Shown: piece by piece, positions 26,401 to 39,145 of the stretch
How positions within the stretch are numbered: position 1 is the first letter of the stretch
How the letters are laid out: every line of letters starts with the position of its first letter
Notes under the pieces: generated by a model
The model's database searches: none
The model's input: the letters and a program-made list of their open reading frames with translations, nothing else
What the model was told of the DNA's origin: nothing
Made by a program: the position numbers and the translations under genes
DNA from: Argentina anserina
Taxonomy: Eukaryota; Streptophyta; Magnoliopsida; Rosales; Rosaceae
NCBI RefSeq assembly: GCF_933775445.1
Contig: NC_065877.1
Coordinates: forward strand, 5,828,001 to 5,892,000
Direction: 5' to 3'
DNA length: 64,000 nt

Positions 26401-28211
26401 CTTGATGAAGAGATCTACATGAAACAACCAGAAGGATTTATTGAAGCAGGGAATGAGAATTTGGTCTGCAAGCTGAAGAAATCAATTTATGGACTCAAGC
26501 AAGCTTCCAGGCAGTGGTACAAGAAATTTGAATCAGTGATTTCCTCTTTTGGCTTCACTGAAAATCTAGTTGATGAGTGTGTTTATTTAAAAACAGTTGG
26601 AGATCAATTTATTTTATTAGTACTATATGTTGATGATATACTTTTGGCTAGCAGCGATCTAAAACTGCTAAAAGATATCAAAAGCTTTCTGTCAAAGAAT
26701 TTTGACATGAAAGATCTAGGTGAAGCATCATATGTACTAGGGATTGAGATTAAAAAAGATAGAGCACAAAAACTGTTGGGATTGTCCCAAGAAAATTACA
26801 TTTCTAAAGTTCTGAAGAGATTTAGTATGGAACAGTGCTCTGGAGGAGAAGTTCCAATGTCTAAAGGTGACAAGCTCACAAAAGGTCAACAACTACAAAC
26901 TGAAACTGAGAAGGAGAACATGAAGTCAAAGCCTTATGCAAGATTAGTTGGAAGCCTTATGCAAGATTAGTTGGAAGCCTCATGTATGCTCAAGTTTGCA
27001 CAAGACCTGACTTAGCTTTTGCAGTTGGGATGTTATCATGGTTTCAATCTAATCTAGGTCATGAACACTGGGTTGCAGGGAAAAAGGTGTTGAGGTATCT
27101 ACAGAAGACAAAGAATCACATGCTAGTTTACAGACAAGTCAAGGATTTGAAGGTTATTGGATTTTCATATTCTGATTTTGCAGGGAATTACCCTGATTCA
27201 AAGAAGTCCACTTGTGGATACGTGTACATGCTAGCAGGAGGAGCTGTTGCTTGGAAAACCATGAAGCAGGCATTGATCACAACCTCAACCATGCAAGCTG
27301 AGTACATAGCAGTAGGGGTGGGCACGAGACGGGATGGGACGGGACGGAGCTCATCCCACGTCCCGTCCCACTCTTTTGAATCGGGACGGGATCGGGATGG
27401 GACGAGGGTTTTTAAGAATGCATCCCACTCGGGATTAATCCCGGTTGGGACGGGACGGGATCAGGATGGGACGGGACAAATCCCACATTTTTATGAAGCT
27501 AAATAAAAACCTATATTTTTATTTTTTTTCATAACAAAGTAACATTTAATAATGAAATTTTAACAAAAAAAATGCATATTATGTTCAAAATATTATAAAT
27601 TACCATTATTATTTGAGTTGATATAATTTTAGAGTTATTAAGAACATAAATTAGTTTCATTTTGATACAAATATATAAGAAAATTTAAGTTTTCATTAAA
27701 GGTGGGACGGGACGGGACGAAGCGGGATAGAAATTATTCGTCCCACGTCCCATCCCACTAGAATGAAGCGGGACGGGACGAACGTTTTTAGACCTCCGTC
27801 CCGTCCCGTCCCTATGAATTTCGGGACGGGATCGGGACGGGATCGGGATTTCCATTTTTTATGCCCACCACTACATAGCAGTATATGAAGCAGTGTGTGA
27901 AGGGGTATGGATAAGAAATTTTCTACAGCAGACTCAAGCACTCAGTCACATTGTGGAAGAAAAATTTGGAAGTTTTTTGTGACAATGAGGCAGCTGTGTA
28001 CTTCTGCAAGAACAATAAGAGATCTAGCAATTCCAAGTATATAGATTTAAAGTATTACAGTGTTAGAGAGATGGTTAAAAGGGGTGAGTTAGTGGTTCTA
28101 AGCATAGATACAAACTCACAATTAGCTGATCCTTTCACAAAAGCATTACCAGTTAAAGTGTTCAAGAAACACATAGAGAGCATAGGCATTTTGCCTAACT
28201 TAGATACTTGA
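23422..28211 (+). pseudogene. Decayed gag-pol of copia-1
   Basis: Gag runs from about 23422 (first in-frame ATG 23454), with a Cys-x2-Cys-x4-His-x4-Cys zinc knuckle at 24153-24194. Protease has Asp-Ser-Gly at 24300. Integrase has an HHCC-type zinc region near 24747-24860 and catalytic core segments to about 25280. Reverse transcriptase has Tyr-Val-Asp-Asp at 26626-26637. RNase H lies at about 27160-28070. Breaks seen: stops at 25236, 25797, 26134 and 26365; a frame change at an 11-G run (25959-25969); a 23-bp tandem duplication (26931-26976); the hAT insertion (27313-27873); and a further frame break near 27955. The stop at 25236 truncates integrase, so even the first frame gives only a partial product. 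Nearly all family motifs are still readable, so inactivation is not ancient. Confidence 0.93.
27313..27873. mobile_element. Non-autonomous hAT MITE nested in copia-1
   Basis: 561 bp with termini TAGGGGTGGGCA and TGCCCACCACTA (inverted repeats) and a perfect 8-bp target duplication CATAGCAG (27305-27312 and 27874-27881), the hAT hallmark. Both subterminal regions are packed with GGGACGGGA-type motifs and their complement, with an AT-rich core between. No ORF of its own. It interrupts the RNase H coding region in the Ala-Glu-Tyr segment, so it arrived after copia-1. Confidence 0.94.
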
Positions 28212-28552
28212 GGTCAGTGGGAGCTAAGTCCAGTAGGAGCAAACTAAAAATTTACAAGTTTCGAGTTCTGGTTTTAATTACCTTTTTAATAACAGTTTTC
28301 TTTGTTTTAAATAAAGTCTTGAGGTATTTCAGAATTGTTATATCATTCTGCAGCTTTACATTAGTTTCTGAAAACTTATACAAATAAGTTACAGTTGTAT
28401 ATATACTTGCATATCAGATGACTTTAATCATGTCTAGCATGATGATGTGGTTCAAGCAAGTTATAAAGTCATTGGTGTCCAGTTTATTGCTTGAAGTTAT
28501 GTTTTTAGAACATACGGTAGGACTTGATGTATATGTATACTTGTTAATACAC

Positions 28553-28604
<52 letters not shown>

Positions 28605-28830
28605 AATACTGAGGTTTTGGACATATGTATTTTGCAGGAGCTTATGTTTTAGCAAAGAAACTCTGCATTTTTGTTAAAGTGTAACTCGTTTCTTGTTCTG
28701 CATAAGTAACTGCAAGGTGACCATGTTGTGATGGGTTTTTTGATTCAATTATTTCTGGTGCGCATTACAGTAGGTAGTATAGTTTCTGACATTACATGAA
28801 CTTGATTTTCATAAACCGGAAGTGATTGTC

Positions 28831-28842
28831 CAAGTGGGAGAT
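28831..28842 (+). other. Polypurine tract of copia-1
   Basis: CAAGTGGGAGAT directly before the 3' LTR; purine-rich and at the expected site for plus-strand priming. Confidence 0.75.
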
Positions 28843-29346
28843 TATTAGATCAATTTTGGACCTATCACATATTATATGATTATCATGTTTAATGTCATAA
28901 TCTATTTCTACATGGAAACAAAGATAGTATCAAATCTAGTTCCTAATGATTTCGTGTATTATATCATTATGGTAAGAAATCTTAATTTAAGTCTAGAAGC
29001 AAGACTACAAATCAGTATTGAATCAGGAATCTAAATAAGATAACTTAACTTACAAGATGTCTTTAATGGAATGACTCTTAAGGGTTAAAGATTCTCTATA
29101 TATAGATGGTAAACGTCCCTGTTATCACTACGAGTTATTTACGTAAGTTTTTGTCCATTGAGAAAGCAGAGAGTAGTGACTAACAGAAGACCTTGCCTAA
29201 CACCTTGCGACTTCGGATTAAGGCACAATGGATCACGGTGTTGTCGTTCATGATGATGGTAAGTTAATCTCATTCACTAAAGTAACGATTGGTTGTTATG
29301 TATATGATCTTTAATTTTGTACTCATATCATGTAATTTAATTTACA
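28843..29346 (+). repeat. 3' LTR of copia-1
   Basis: 504 bp; begins TATTAGATC (the 5' LTR has TG here) and ends TTTACA before the TAGTT target duplication. It keeps a TATA-like CTATATATAG at 29096-29105 that the 5' LTR has lost. Its copy of the ATG and splice donor (29229-29265 region) could in principle act on downstream host DNA. Confidence 0.93.
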
Positions 29347-29351
29347 TAGTT

Positions 29352-29648
29352 GGCATGATTAGTGCTTTGGAACTGAGATCAAAATTATCAGTGAGATTAC
29401 GAGTGTTGGTTAATGATGAACTTGTTGATATAATGAAATTTAAAAAGCCTTCTGAAAATGGTGCAAAAATAGGAGATTCATAGTAAGTTAATATTTACTA
29501 ATTAGAGCATACACAACATATAACTAAGACACTATATTTACATATCAAGAGTCGATACTTAAGTCTACGATGATATCAAGTACCATACTGAGCATCGATG
29601 CATCGTTATGCAGTATTCTAGAGTTTCAAGTCTTTGTCGATTAACATG

Positions 29649-29689
<41 letters not shown>

Positions 29690-30601
29690 GATCCCTTCTA
29701 AGTTGCATACATACATGATGTATGCATAGTAGAATGTTTAGTCTTCCTCGATTAACATCTTATATTATATTATCATGCATGTTAAGTGGGGTAATGAAAT
29801 TTCTAGATTGTTACATATTGAGTCAATGGATATTACGTAAAGAAAGTATGTTATCTATTATTGAGTGATTTATAATGATGAACACATCGTCTTTGAGAAA
29901 AATGTAACACCCTATATTTTTTCTATTATCATTGGATAATCTTGATTGTGAATTATATGCCAGTGAGATGTATCTCAATTATTATCGGGTGACAAACTCC
30001 CATTTGATAAGGCTTTTGACGATATTAGAATTGGAGGACTATACATAAGGGCTGCATCTATATAGATCAGCTTCGACCTATTCAGCTGGATAAACAAAAT
30101 GAAGTCAGAGATCGACTGAACCAAAAGAATTCATTGAAATACAAAGCAAGCTAGGTATAATCGACAAGATTGACAAACTCTGTCTTCTATCTTGTCCACT
30201 CCAACCTTTTTGGTTGATCGAGCGTGTTCCACTGAGCTAGCTGTGCCCTACTTCATATGTAAATAAATTTGAACCTTGTCCAACTTCTTCATGTTTTCTG
30301 CATTAATAAATAAACTGTTAATCTAAGCAAGAAGCTGATCAAGATGGACTAACACTTTATCTGTGTTTTGTGTCGCAATTTCTACACGAATTTCTCTCCT
30401 ACTTGGGCGAAGCAGCCACATGCGGCTACAACTATGTCTTTGTCGTGTAATTGCCTCAGATAAAGAATTAAAGATGCCAAATAAGCCAATCTTCACCACA
30501 TACTAGCTCTTTTGTCACCATTGTGCCAAACTTCATAATGCAAAGTCTAGTAATTAACCGTATTTGTGCCTCGATAGTTTATATTTTAGGAGATAGACAA
30601 T
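29352..30601. other. Intergenic, nothing recognised
   Basis: AT-rich DNA with a (TA)n run at about 29650-29686. The small open frame just after the LTR (to 29483) has no recognisable motif. Confidence 0.55.
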
Positions 30602-31193
30602 CAGTGGCGGATCCAGAATTTAGACATGGGGTGAGCTTTAAATTTGGTCGAAGACAAAATTTTTTTTTACCCCTACAACCATGTAAACTGTAAATATTAA
30701 TGAGTTTTTAAATTAAAAATGGGTGTGAATGCAAATAGAAGAATATTATGAAATTTTTTTTCTTTTCAAATTGTTTAGATTGAACCTCAATAACTCGTAC
30801 TTATAATTTCAAAATCAATAGATAGAGGGAAGATAATTAAAAGAGTTTTTACTTAAGAAATTTTGATTATTTAAGAAGAAGAAAATTATTTTACAATATA
30901 TATATATATATCAATCAGAAACTAGAAGACATAATGAACCAAAACGTTGGGAATATCACTTTCTCTTTACGTTTAATAACGAACACGATGTGAACTGCGT
31001 CAAGAAGTGAGAGTTGTGGGAAATAACAAAGGCCAGAAGTGTAGAATGAGTATAATTAGGAAAAATTTGACTGAGAACAAATATAAATACCACAGAAATA
31101 ATAATATATACCTAATTTTTTTTTAAACCCAAAAAAATTTGGGTGGGCTTGAGCCCCACCAGGCAATCAGGCATGGTCTTGTATCCGCCCCAA
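30602..31193. mobile_element. Small hAT-type element (CAGTGGCGGATCC family), relic
   Basis: The left end CAGTGGCGGATCCAG matches the left end of the larger hAT at 35820 (CAATGGCGGATCTAG). The right end has GTATCCGCCCC, an imperfect inverted repeat, preceded by a GGGCTTGAGCCCCACC segment. AT-rich centre, no coding capacity. I could not find an 8-bp target duplication, so the right boundary is approximate. Confidence 0.5.
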
Positions 31194-34100
31194 TCCTCTA
31201 ATTTGGGTTGTTATCGTTTGAGCATCTTGAGCGATGCTGACGATATATTAGTTTAATTTTAGTTAAAACACCTCCGATCAAAAGTTTAATGCGCACATAC
31301 GCATATGTTACCAATCACTTAAGAGTGTGCTGCACTCTTACAATATATGAGAGAAATAGCGAGCTTACCGAGCTACACCAATTCTTAAACAGAGAGTTCA
31401 GAGGAGTTCAAACAGACCTGCACGCTAGCTGAGAGCTTAAGTACTAGTAGGGCTAATTATTTTTTTCCTTGAGCTTAATAAACTACGTTTAAATCAAAGA
31501 TCTAATTAATCACTACAGCTTCTGCATGAGAAGTTCAAATCAGCACGTATATCAATCAAAACCACGTATCTGTACGTAAGGCTGATTGGAACGTGATCAT
31601 ATATGAGTAATATGATTATAAGATATGAAGCCATATACTAAATCTTCTTCTACCAATATGCATACATAAATATATTTCACGTTGCGAAGAACAACCAACA
31701 CATTTTTGAAATTCTTTGCGTTTCACATCTTGATCGATATCGGTACTGTGCTTTTTTGAGTTGACACAAGCTGCTTTTTTTATCTTCTTCTTTTGGCAGA
31801 CAACTCAGAACGCTAGGACTAGCTACTAGGTAGTCCCTGAGAGATGGGGAAGCGAACACGTCGATCAGACATTCAAACAGAAGAAACATGCATGCATGGT
31901 GATGATAAGAATAAGATATAATGCATCCATCTTCTAAAGTTATTCCGAATGTTTTCATCATTGTGTGGCGCTCTGAGATCAGAAACAAAAAATGCATATT
32001 GTATGAGTTTCAGTTTCCAGTTGAGTTCATGTAGCTAGTTTAATTGTACGTACGACTGAGATGACCGGAGTCACAATACAAGTAAGTTGGTCACATTAAA
32101 AAACAGAAATTTTAAATATACATCGTAAACCTCTTAATATATATTTATACTTAATGCACCACTTATTTAAATTCTCATTTCAATATTTTTATTAAATACA
32201 CCACATAAATTATCAAAAGGACACTTAAATAAAAAAAATCACAAAATCTCTTTAAAACATATCACAAAATTCCATATCATTTAGCTATACAAGTCTACTT
32301 TTTAGTTTGATTAGTATATTAATATATATACTAACATCTTATAAATATTCATGTCGTTTCTTTTTTATTCTTTAAACATGATAATGATAAAAAATGAAGA
32401 ATTTATATATATATATATATATAAGAAAAACTGAAGAAGATGAACATTTATTTTTTAATAACGTAAGAAGATGAAATTCTATGAAATGAAAATCATAATT
32501 TCTTTTAATTGATTACCTTGTTTGAGACTCTAAAAATAGAAATGATATTTTTTCAGTGAAAATTAAAGAATGAATTGATTGTTTGAATTTTCTGCTTAAT
32601 TTTCTATCAAAATATATGCTAATTTTAATTTCTTTGTACATTTTCTTATATTAATTGTTTCCAAAAATAAATTCTCCGCTTTTGATAATTTAATTTTTTT
32701 TAATTGTTACATTTACATATTTTGGTCATTTAATATACATGCAAAATTTTATTTATATAATTATATTAAATATTTATGGGTGTGTACGTAAAACTCCACT
32801 ATTAAAAATGATCTTTTTTTTTGTTATCTAAGGAAATGTTTGCAGTGGTAAGCTGGTCATATATCTTATACCCGGGCCTGACATTCCTTCTGCACCCGGG
32901 GTTATGTAATCATATTATGTTTGTAGGATCCAAACCATTGAGTATGATATTTACTTGAAAAGGCCAAAAAGTGTGTGTATATAGGCTCGTTCGAGAACAT
33001 ACATCCGCAAAACAAAAAAAATGCGGATGCCCCGATGTCATCCATCTTTTAGCCTGAATTGGGCACCAATAACAGTGTATCTCTTGCTAAAAGGATATCA
33101 AGCTTCAATATGGAACTTTGTTTTGCAATTGGACTCATCTGTTATGAATTTGTAGTCGAGCTTAATAGTGTGCGATGATTTGCCCGTAATACTTTCAACC
33201 TCGATCACATTGAGCTCCATCTTTATGCCAATGCCGTATAGGATAGTTATGGTCTACATCTGGCATATTTATCATATGCATATTTTATATTTTGTGGACG
33301 TCTATTTCTAAAAAGCTCCGTATACATATACACACACGGAACCATTTAGAAACGGATATATATATGTGATCCCCATTCCCCTGAACGGCAAAGACTATTG
33401 TCACGTAGCTTCTATACGTTTACAGTAAATATATGCTCGTTCTTAACGTGATGAATCTGAAAGCCCTCTCTATTTATTCCAGAGATAATTTGACATAAAC
33501 TCAATTTGAAGCCCCCACTTAAATCTAAACCCACACCCAAAAGTTTAATCAATCTAAACCCAAATTAATTATTTTAACCTAATATTTTTATAAGAAATAT
33601 TTTTCATTTAGAATGGTTTCACTTTTTTACCCTCTAGGTTGAGAAATTGAAATTAGCTTTGACCAACTTTCTAACTTAATTAACATTTAATTGTATCTAT
33701 CATAAATGAAAATTACAATTTCATTTTGGAGAAATTTGAGAAATTCGGGTATCAACATTAATTTAGAGAAATAATATAGTATACAAGAGTGAAACAGAGG
33801 TATGATTGAATGAATTTCTATATTTTTCTTATTTAAGACGATTAATTATTTGAATTTGTCATAATGAGCCTTAAGTTTTGCCTTAGTTTTTATTTCTCCA
33901 TCTCTTGACGTCTATTTAGCCTCCTATCACTTTATGTTATCAACATTTTTTTTTCATATACTTGGAATATACTTTTTATCCTTTCACCTATTCATCAGAT
34001 TGAAATAACATATCATAAACCAAAATAACCATACACACTATAATTCAAAGAACAAAATGAAATCTCATAATTGCCCAATTCCAACACTATAGATGCATAT

Positions 34101-34769
34101 CTCACTACCTACTAAACAATAATCTACTTTACGTATACCTATTAAACATATGCAAATCATGTTACCTACTAAGTAGATTTTAATGCTTTATAGAATATAA
34201 CTTCTTACCTCAACCTTAGATACACAACAAACCACACATGCTCTACAGATATAAATTCAAACCAAATTCTGAAACCCACCTACTCAAAAGAATTATGAAA
34301 CCTACAAATCACAACTAATACACAAGTAACCATATGAATCATCTCACATATTTAGCAGGCTTAAGAAAAAACATACATATTTCGTAGAATCACGTATTCC
34401 ACTGAATAATAATGATTATGTTTTTTACTGGTTACATAGGTTTTTCAGATTTAGTAAACACACACACTGAAAACATATAATAACAAAAATACATACTCTA
34501 AGGTAGTACTTGGGTAAGAGATTTGGAGGTGACAAAGAATTTCAAAAATGAAGGGATTTCAAGATGAATGAATTAATATAAAGTAATGGGATATTAAAGT
34601 GAAGTTACAATTAAGTAATTCAGAAACATACCAAATGTATTTATACCAGTAATAAATAAAATAATTTTCATTAAGAATAAATTTTATTTCTTATAACAAA
34701 TAATTATTTTATTATTTCTTGTTCAAAGAATTTTAAGAGTAAGTTTAAATATAAAAAAATGCTGATTTT
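31194..34769. other. Intergenic, nothing recognised
   Basis: Very AT-rich. The open frame at 31677-31997 (minus) shows no motif. There is a (TA)n run near 32404-32423. No inverted or tandem repeat long enough to call was noticed. Confidence 0.55.
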
Positions 34770-35651
34770 TGGGTCTTTAATCTATTACGCCCTTATTCAA
34801 CCATGTCGGCAAACATGTATATCATTTGTCCGTGGTGACTTCTGTAAGGATCGGAAGAACAACGACAGCGAGGGCTACCCTTTTATAATTTTATTGGTTA
34901 TGATTCGACACCGTCCAGGAGGAGACATGCATAACTACGACAATATGTTAAACGACAATATTCTAAACCACTCGTATAAAACCATGGTCTGAGTTTCGAG
35001 TGCCCTCACATCAAACCCTTATGTACTGTGCCGTGGCGACTCTCTATCCCTGATGGACAGAATTCACAGAATCACAAGGGCTTAGTCTATCTTTTAAATT
35101 TATTTTAAGAATCTAATCATGAGACATTTGAAGAGTTTACTTAATTAGTCGATGAACACTGTCATTCCGAAAAAGAGACAAAATGGAAGGTTCAGAATCC
35201 ATAAATAAACATTATCGATCATGCAAGTAAATCGAAGAGCAAGAATGATTATCAATTTGTGTACAATATTAGCCTGAGTTTCTCGTCCTGTTAGGCGCAG
35301 CCACAGCTACAGACCAAGCTAGTAAAGTGAATCCGATTCCTAATGTCACGGACCTAGCTCTATTGTCTTATTTAACGGGGCAATGCACTGGTTTTGCCAT
35401 GTTTTAGACTCATCAGGGGATCGGCTCCAGACCCCAATCTGTGTGTAGGGCGGCTAACTCCTGTCTTCAATGTTAAGTCACCGACTAACGACAAGCTCTC
35501 CGAATTGATTCGGATCGGCCTGCTTGAACCCCTCGGAAGGAGCAGCCATATATCACTCGCACTTTTAATCTTGGAGCAAATCCCACTTATGCATGATGTT
35601 CATTCAACCAGCGACGCCCACGATTGACACTCCCGAAAACGGGACGTGACA
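34770..35651. repeat. Possible old LTR or retroelement fragment
   Basis: Composition shifts to higher GC than its flanks. The right edge is TGACACTCCCG..CGGGACGTGACA (35625-35651), an inverted-repeat tip like the starts of some plant gypsy LTRs read on the minus strand. No partner LTR, coding domain or target duplication was found in the window, so this is a weak call. Confidence 0.25.
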
Positions 35652-35819
35652 CTAAGCTATCAAACAATGCAAATGTTGAAAAAAGCCAAATAGGCATAAT
35701 TAAGCTTCTTATTTACCACACATAGGATTAATTTAGTCATCATATATGCCAAACTCTATGTACATTATATATCAATGTATATGTTCTGCAATATATAGAT
35801 TCATTATTTATATGCACAC

Positions 35820-38303
35820 CAATGGCGGATCTAGTGTCTTAAAGCTAAGTGAGCAGAAAAATATTCATGGAGAAGAGGCAAAAATTTTGCTAAGTCAAAA
35901 TACGATTCTTATTGCCATACATCAAGAATCCAAAAAGACATTTACTTGACACTTCAAATAATACATAATTCCATTACAAATACAATGTGCTCTACTGAAA
36001 TTGGGCTCTACAATCTCCAATAGACTCAAAATGATCAATGACTTCATCTGAGTCAATAGTGTCAACATATTGTTTTTCAATATGGAGCATCATACAACCT
36101 GAAAGATATCCATCTTCCATCTTGTTTCTAAGCCTAATCTTTATAATTTTCATGTTGAAAATGCATGTTTAGTAGTTGCAGTGGAAACAAGAAGTGTCAA
36201 GACTAAACGAATTAATCTATCAACCAAGGAAAAAAGTTGTGCTAAGTGTGTTTCAACTAATCGTCTACACAATTGTGCAAGGAAAGATAGTTTATGAAAA
36301 TCTTTATCAAAAACTACTTGATACTTATAATGTTCTAATTGTAATCTCAAAGCTATTACCTCAGATGTATCAAAGTCTTCAGAATAAAACGTCTCAGCAA
36401 GCTTGCAAATCTTTTCCATGTCGAACTTTTTGAACTGATTTTTAGGATCCAACGCATAACTCCAAATAAGTAGCTCTATAGTTTCTTCAGTGAACCTGTC
36501 ATCCAACTCCATCATCTGAACATCTATAATCATATTAAACATGTCAAACTGATAATAATGTTAATTTGTAACAACATTATGTTGTTAACAACCACGACCA
36601 ATACCCATTGAATAAGCTGCATCCATATTAAGCATGTCAAGACCATGATTTTCACCAAATTGTAGGACACTTTGGAAAAAACTATCCCAACCATCATCTT
36701 TGAAAGCTTGAAGAAGTGCTTTTGTACTTGAAACCAAATTCATGGCATTAACAATGTCTTGTGATTTCTTCTATAAAGCTTGAGAAAGTAAATCGGTAAT
36801 TCTCATAACTTTGTTCGTGAGAAACAAACAAAATACAAAGTCAAATGCCCTCAATGCCTTAAGGTAACCTTTTGCATCACCTATTACACTTCCTAGGAGA
36901 TCTTTATCATTCATCATGCTTTGAAGAAGTTGAGTAATTTCTTAAATACATAGACTAATGTACTAATGGAAGCAAAGTCAGATCCCCATCTAGTCATACC
37001 TGCTCTCTTCAAACTACGGATTTGGTTAAGTTGTCTTCTTGTTTCAAGATTTTCATATGCTAAACTTTATGCAATTTCTGTCTTTTGAATATCTTTTAAC
37101 TGATTTGTACGCTTTGATGAAGAGACAACAATGGAACTTAGCATCTGAAAAAACAATGACATATCATGTACATCTCTAACACATGCATTCAAAACTAACT
37201 GTAATCGATAAGCAAAACAGTGAACATAATAGGCATATGGGCAATCTGAATACTCCATCCAAGGAAATACTGTGAACCATCTATATTGAAAACGACGATT
37301 ATTACGTACATCAAAGGTTTGTGGATAATTTTGTAACTTGGGTTGACAAGGTCCCATAAGGATATACTGCCTTAAGATATGATCTTGTAAATCATTTCAC
37401 ATAATCCAGGATCAGCTTGGATAAGGGATTCTATTGGAACATTAGTTACAGTTGGAAGCACATTAGTATCATGTTCTGATGGAGTTTCAACTTCATTAAT
37501 TGGCAAGGAAGAAGGACAATCAGAACAAGGCATTGGAGTCTCTGATGCAACTGGTGTTGAAGTTTGATTATCAACATCCTTTTTATAGAAAGAAAACATA
37601 TTCTTGAATCGTTTGGATTTGGGATGATCAGACATCATATTAAATCAAAAGTTACAAACATTTTATTATATAAAAGTAACAGATTATACAAAATCACTGG
37701 ATAAAACAATAGATTATGTAAAGTATAACCTATAGATTGTATAAAACACATTAATCTCAATTTAGAATTTCATATTAATTATTAAGCAACATCACAGAAC
37801 ATATAAAATACAATTGAGATTTGAGAATTTAGCTATTTAGATTATATAAAACACAACTCTTCATTAAACAAGTAATACAACTCAACACCCCAAATCCCCA
37901 ATCCTTACAAATTCTCAAACAATTCAAAACCCTAATTTTTAACTTTAGGAATTTAATAAAGTTAGAACAAAATGCTAATCAGAGAGTCAAGAGATACATA
38001 CGTGAAGATGATGAAGTGCAGACGACCAATCTGATTGAGAGGTTGCAATTGAGATTGAAAGATTATGAAAATAGAGATTTTATGGGAAAAGAGACTGAGA
38101 TGCAGAACAATTCTTGTTTGATCACTTGATCAATGAGATTTGTAAGTCTCATTTTCTTTTGTTGGATATGTATATGAGCTAAATACTAATAGGTAGACTG
38201 TTAATAATGTTACAATTTTACCCCAATATAATATTTTTTTAACGTGGCCCATTTTTTTCTTCTCAGCAGAAGTTTGGGTTGCCACCTACTAGGTCCGCCT
38301 CTG
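35820..38303 (-). mobile_element. Decayed hAT transposon, TTF-zinc-finger type
   Basis: 2484 bp with ends CAATGGCGGATC and GGTCCGCCTCTG and flanking octamers ATGCACAC (35812-35819) and TTGCACAC (38304-38311), an 8-bp target duplication with one mismatch. The minus-strand remnants encode, in order, parts of a TTF-finger hAT transposase. The middle of the transposase is deleted and stops are present, so it is non-autonomous. Confidence 0.9.
36150..37638 (-). pseudogene. hAT transposase remnant (TTF finger plus dimerisation domain)
   Basis: Minus-strand pieces. 37638-37372 is an N-terminal Ser/Pro-rich leader beginning with a Lys/Arg-rich Phe-Phe-type segment. 37357-37067 has the TTF-finger core (Gly-Pro-Cys-Gln-Pro, Arg-Arg-Phe-Gln, Trp-Phe) that jumps abruptly to a central-domain His-Cys-Phe-Ala segment, indicating an internal deletion. 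Then come the Arg-Trp-Gly-Ser-Asp-Phe region (about 36990) and the C-terminal hAT dimerisation motif (Leu-Leu-Val-Ser-Thr-Ala-Thr-Thr near 36170). Stops and frame changes separate these pieces. Confidence 0.85.
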
Positions 38304-38311
38304 TTGCACAC

Positions 38312-38870
38312 TAGCTTAGTCTTCTCATCCAATACCCCAATTTGCGGTCTGTATCTGTATCTGTATTGAAGTAGATGTTCCTAGGAGACTTTACGAGCTA
38401 AACTAGGTGGTAAGGAAAATCAATTACCATCACGTTTTAAAAGTTCTTAATTTCTATTGCTATTATTCATGCCGTGACTTCACACCAAGTTTTTAGTGGA
38501 CAATTCAATCGAAGGGGATAGCTCGGTCATTGCGTAGTGATCGAAGAACTCCATAGAGCTTTTTAGTATGAATTGACTGTATGTCCCGTTATCCCAGCTA
38601 GCTGGTCTGATCAAATTAAGATCTGTATAAAATGATCGATCGATAAGATGCGATAGCCGCCATACAAATTTTCATCGAGTGGATTCGTGGTGTTAATTAC
38701 TTCAACTTCACACAGTGCAGCACACTATTCCAACTGCAAGCCGCACGTATATATCCTTGCATTTTCGATTCATAGAATGAAATTTCTCTTAATTTTACTG
38801 TGACGGTTAATTCTTTATACCAGAAGCCCTCTAATAGCAGCTCTAGATCATATACCAAGTTTGAACTTTG
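38312..38870. other. Intergenic, nothing recognised
   Basis: Unique-looking DNA between the hAT element and copia-2. No coding segment noticed. Confidence 0.5.
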
Positions 38871-39145
38871 AGTCAAATAAGACGAGATTTGGAGAAATTT
38901 TTTTCCAGATATCTATCCATCTTATACCGGAGGCTACATATAGAGTTTACATTGTACTACAACTCTAAAATAAAATGATATTTGAATAATGAATTTTCAG
39001 ATATCTATTCATTTCACACTTGAGGCTATATATAGAATTTACATTATACTACAACTCTATGTACCACGTACTACATATACATAATATGTAAGTACTAACT
39101 ACATAGTGTACATCCCTAAATTACATTACATGACTCACACTGACA
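38871..39145 (-). repeat. 3' LTR of copia-2
   Basis: 275 bp, matching 43498-43771. Both LTRs contain two imperfect tandem units of roughly 110 bp, each with an ACGAGATTT-type start (altered in the second unit here), TATCTATTCAT, GGCTACATAT and TACTACAACTCT. The adjacent TTTCCCCTTAA (39146-39156) is the polypurine tract on the minus strand. Confidence 0.88.

Larger units (their letters stand above)
21636..29346 (+). mobile_element. Ty1/copia LTR retrotransposon (copia-1), full length but decayed
   Basis: About 7.7 kb bounded by direct LTRs and a perfect 5-bp target duplication TAGTT (21631-21635 and 29347-29351). Order: 5' LTR, initiator-Met-tRNA primer site, long leader, gag, protease, integrase, reverse transcriptase, RNase H, polypurine tract, 3' LTR. 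Integrase before reverse transcriptase defines the copia superfamily. The coding region has several stops and frameshifts, and a 561-bp hAT MITE interrupts RNase H, so this copy cannot make its own proteins. Confidence 0.95.

Noticed and set aside
31677..31997. 106-codon open frame (-)
   Set aside because: No motif or splice context; expected by chance in this AT-rich stretch.
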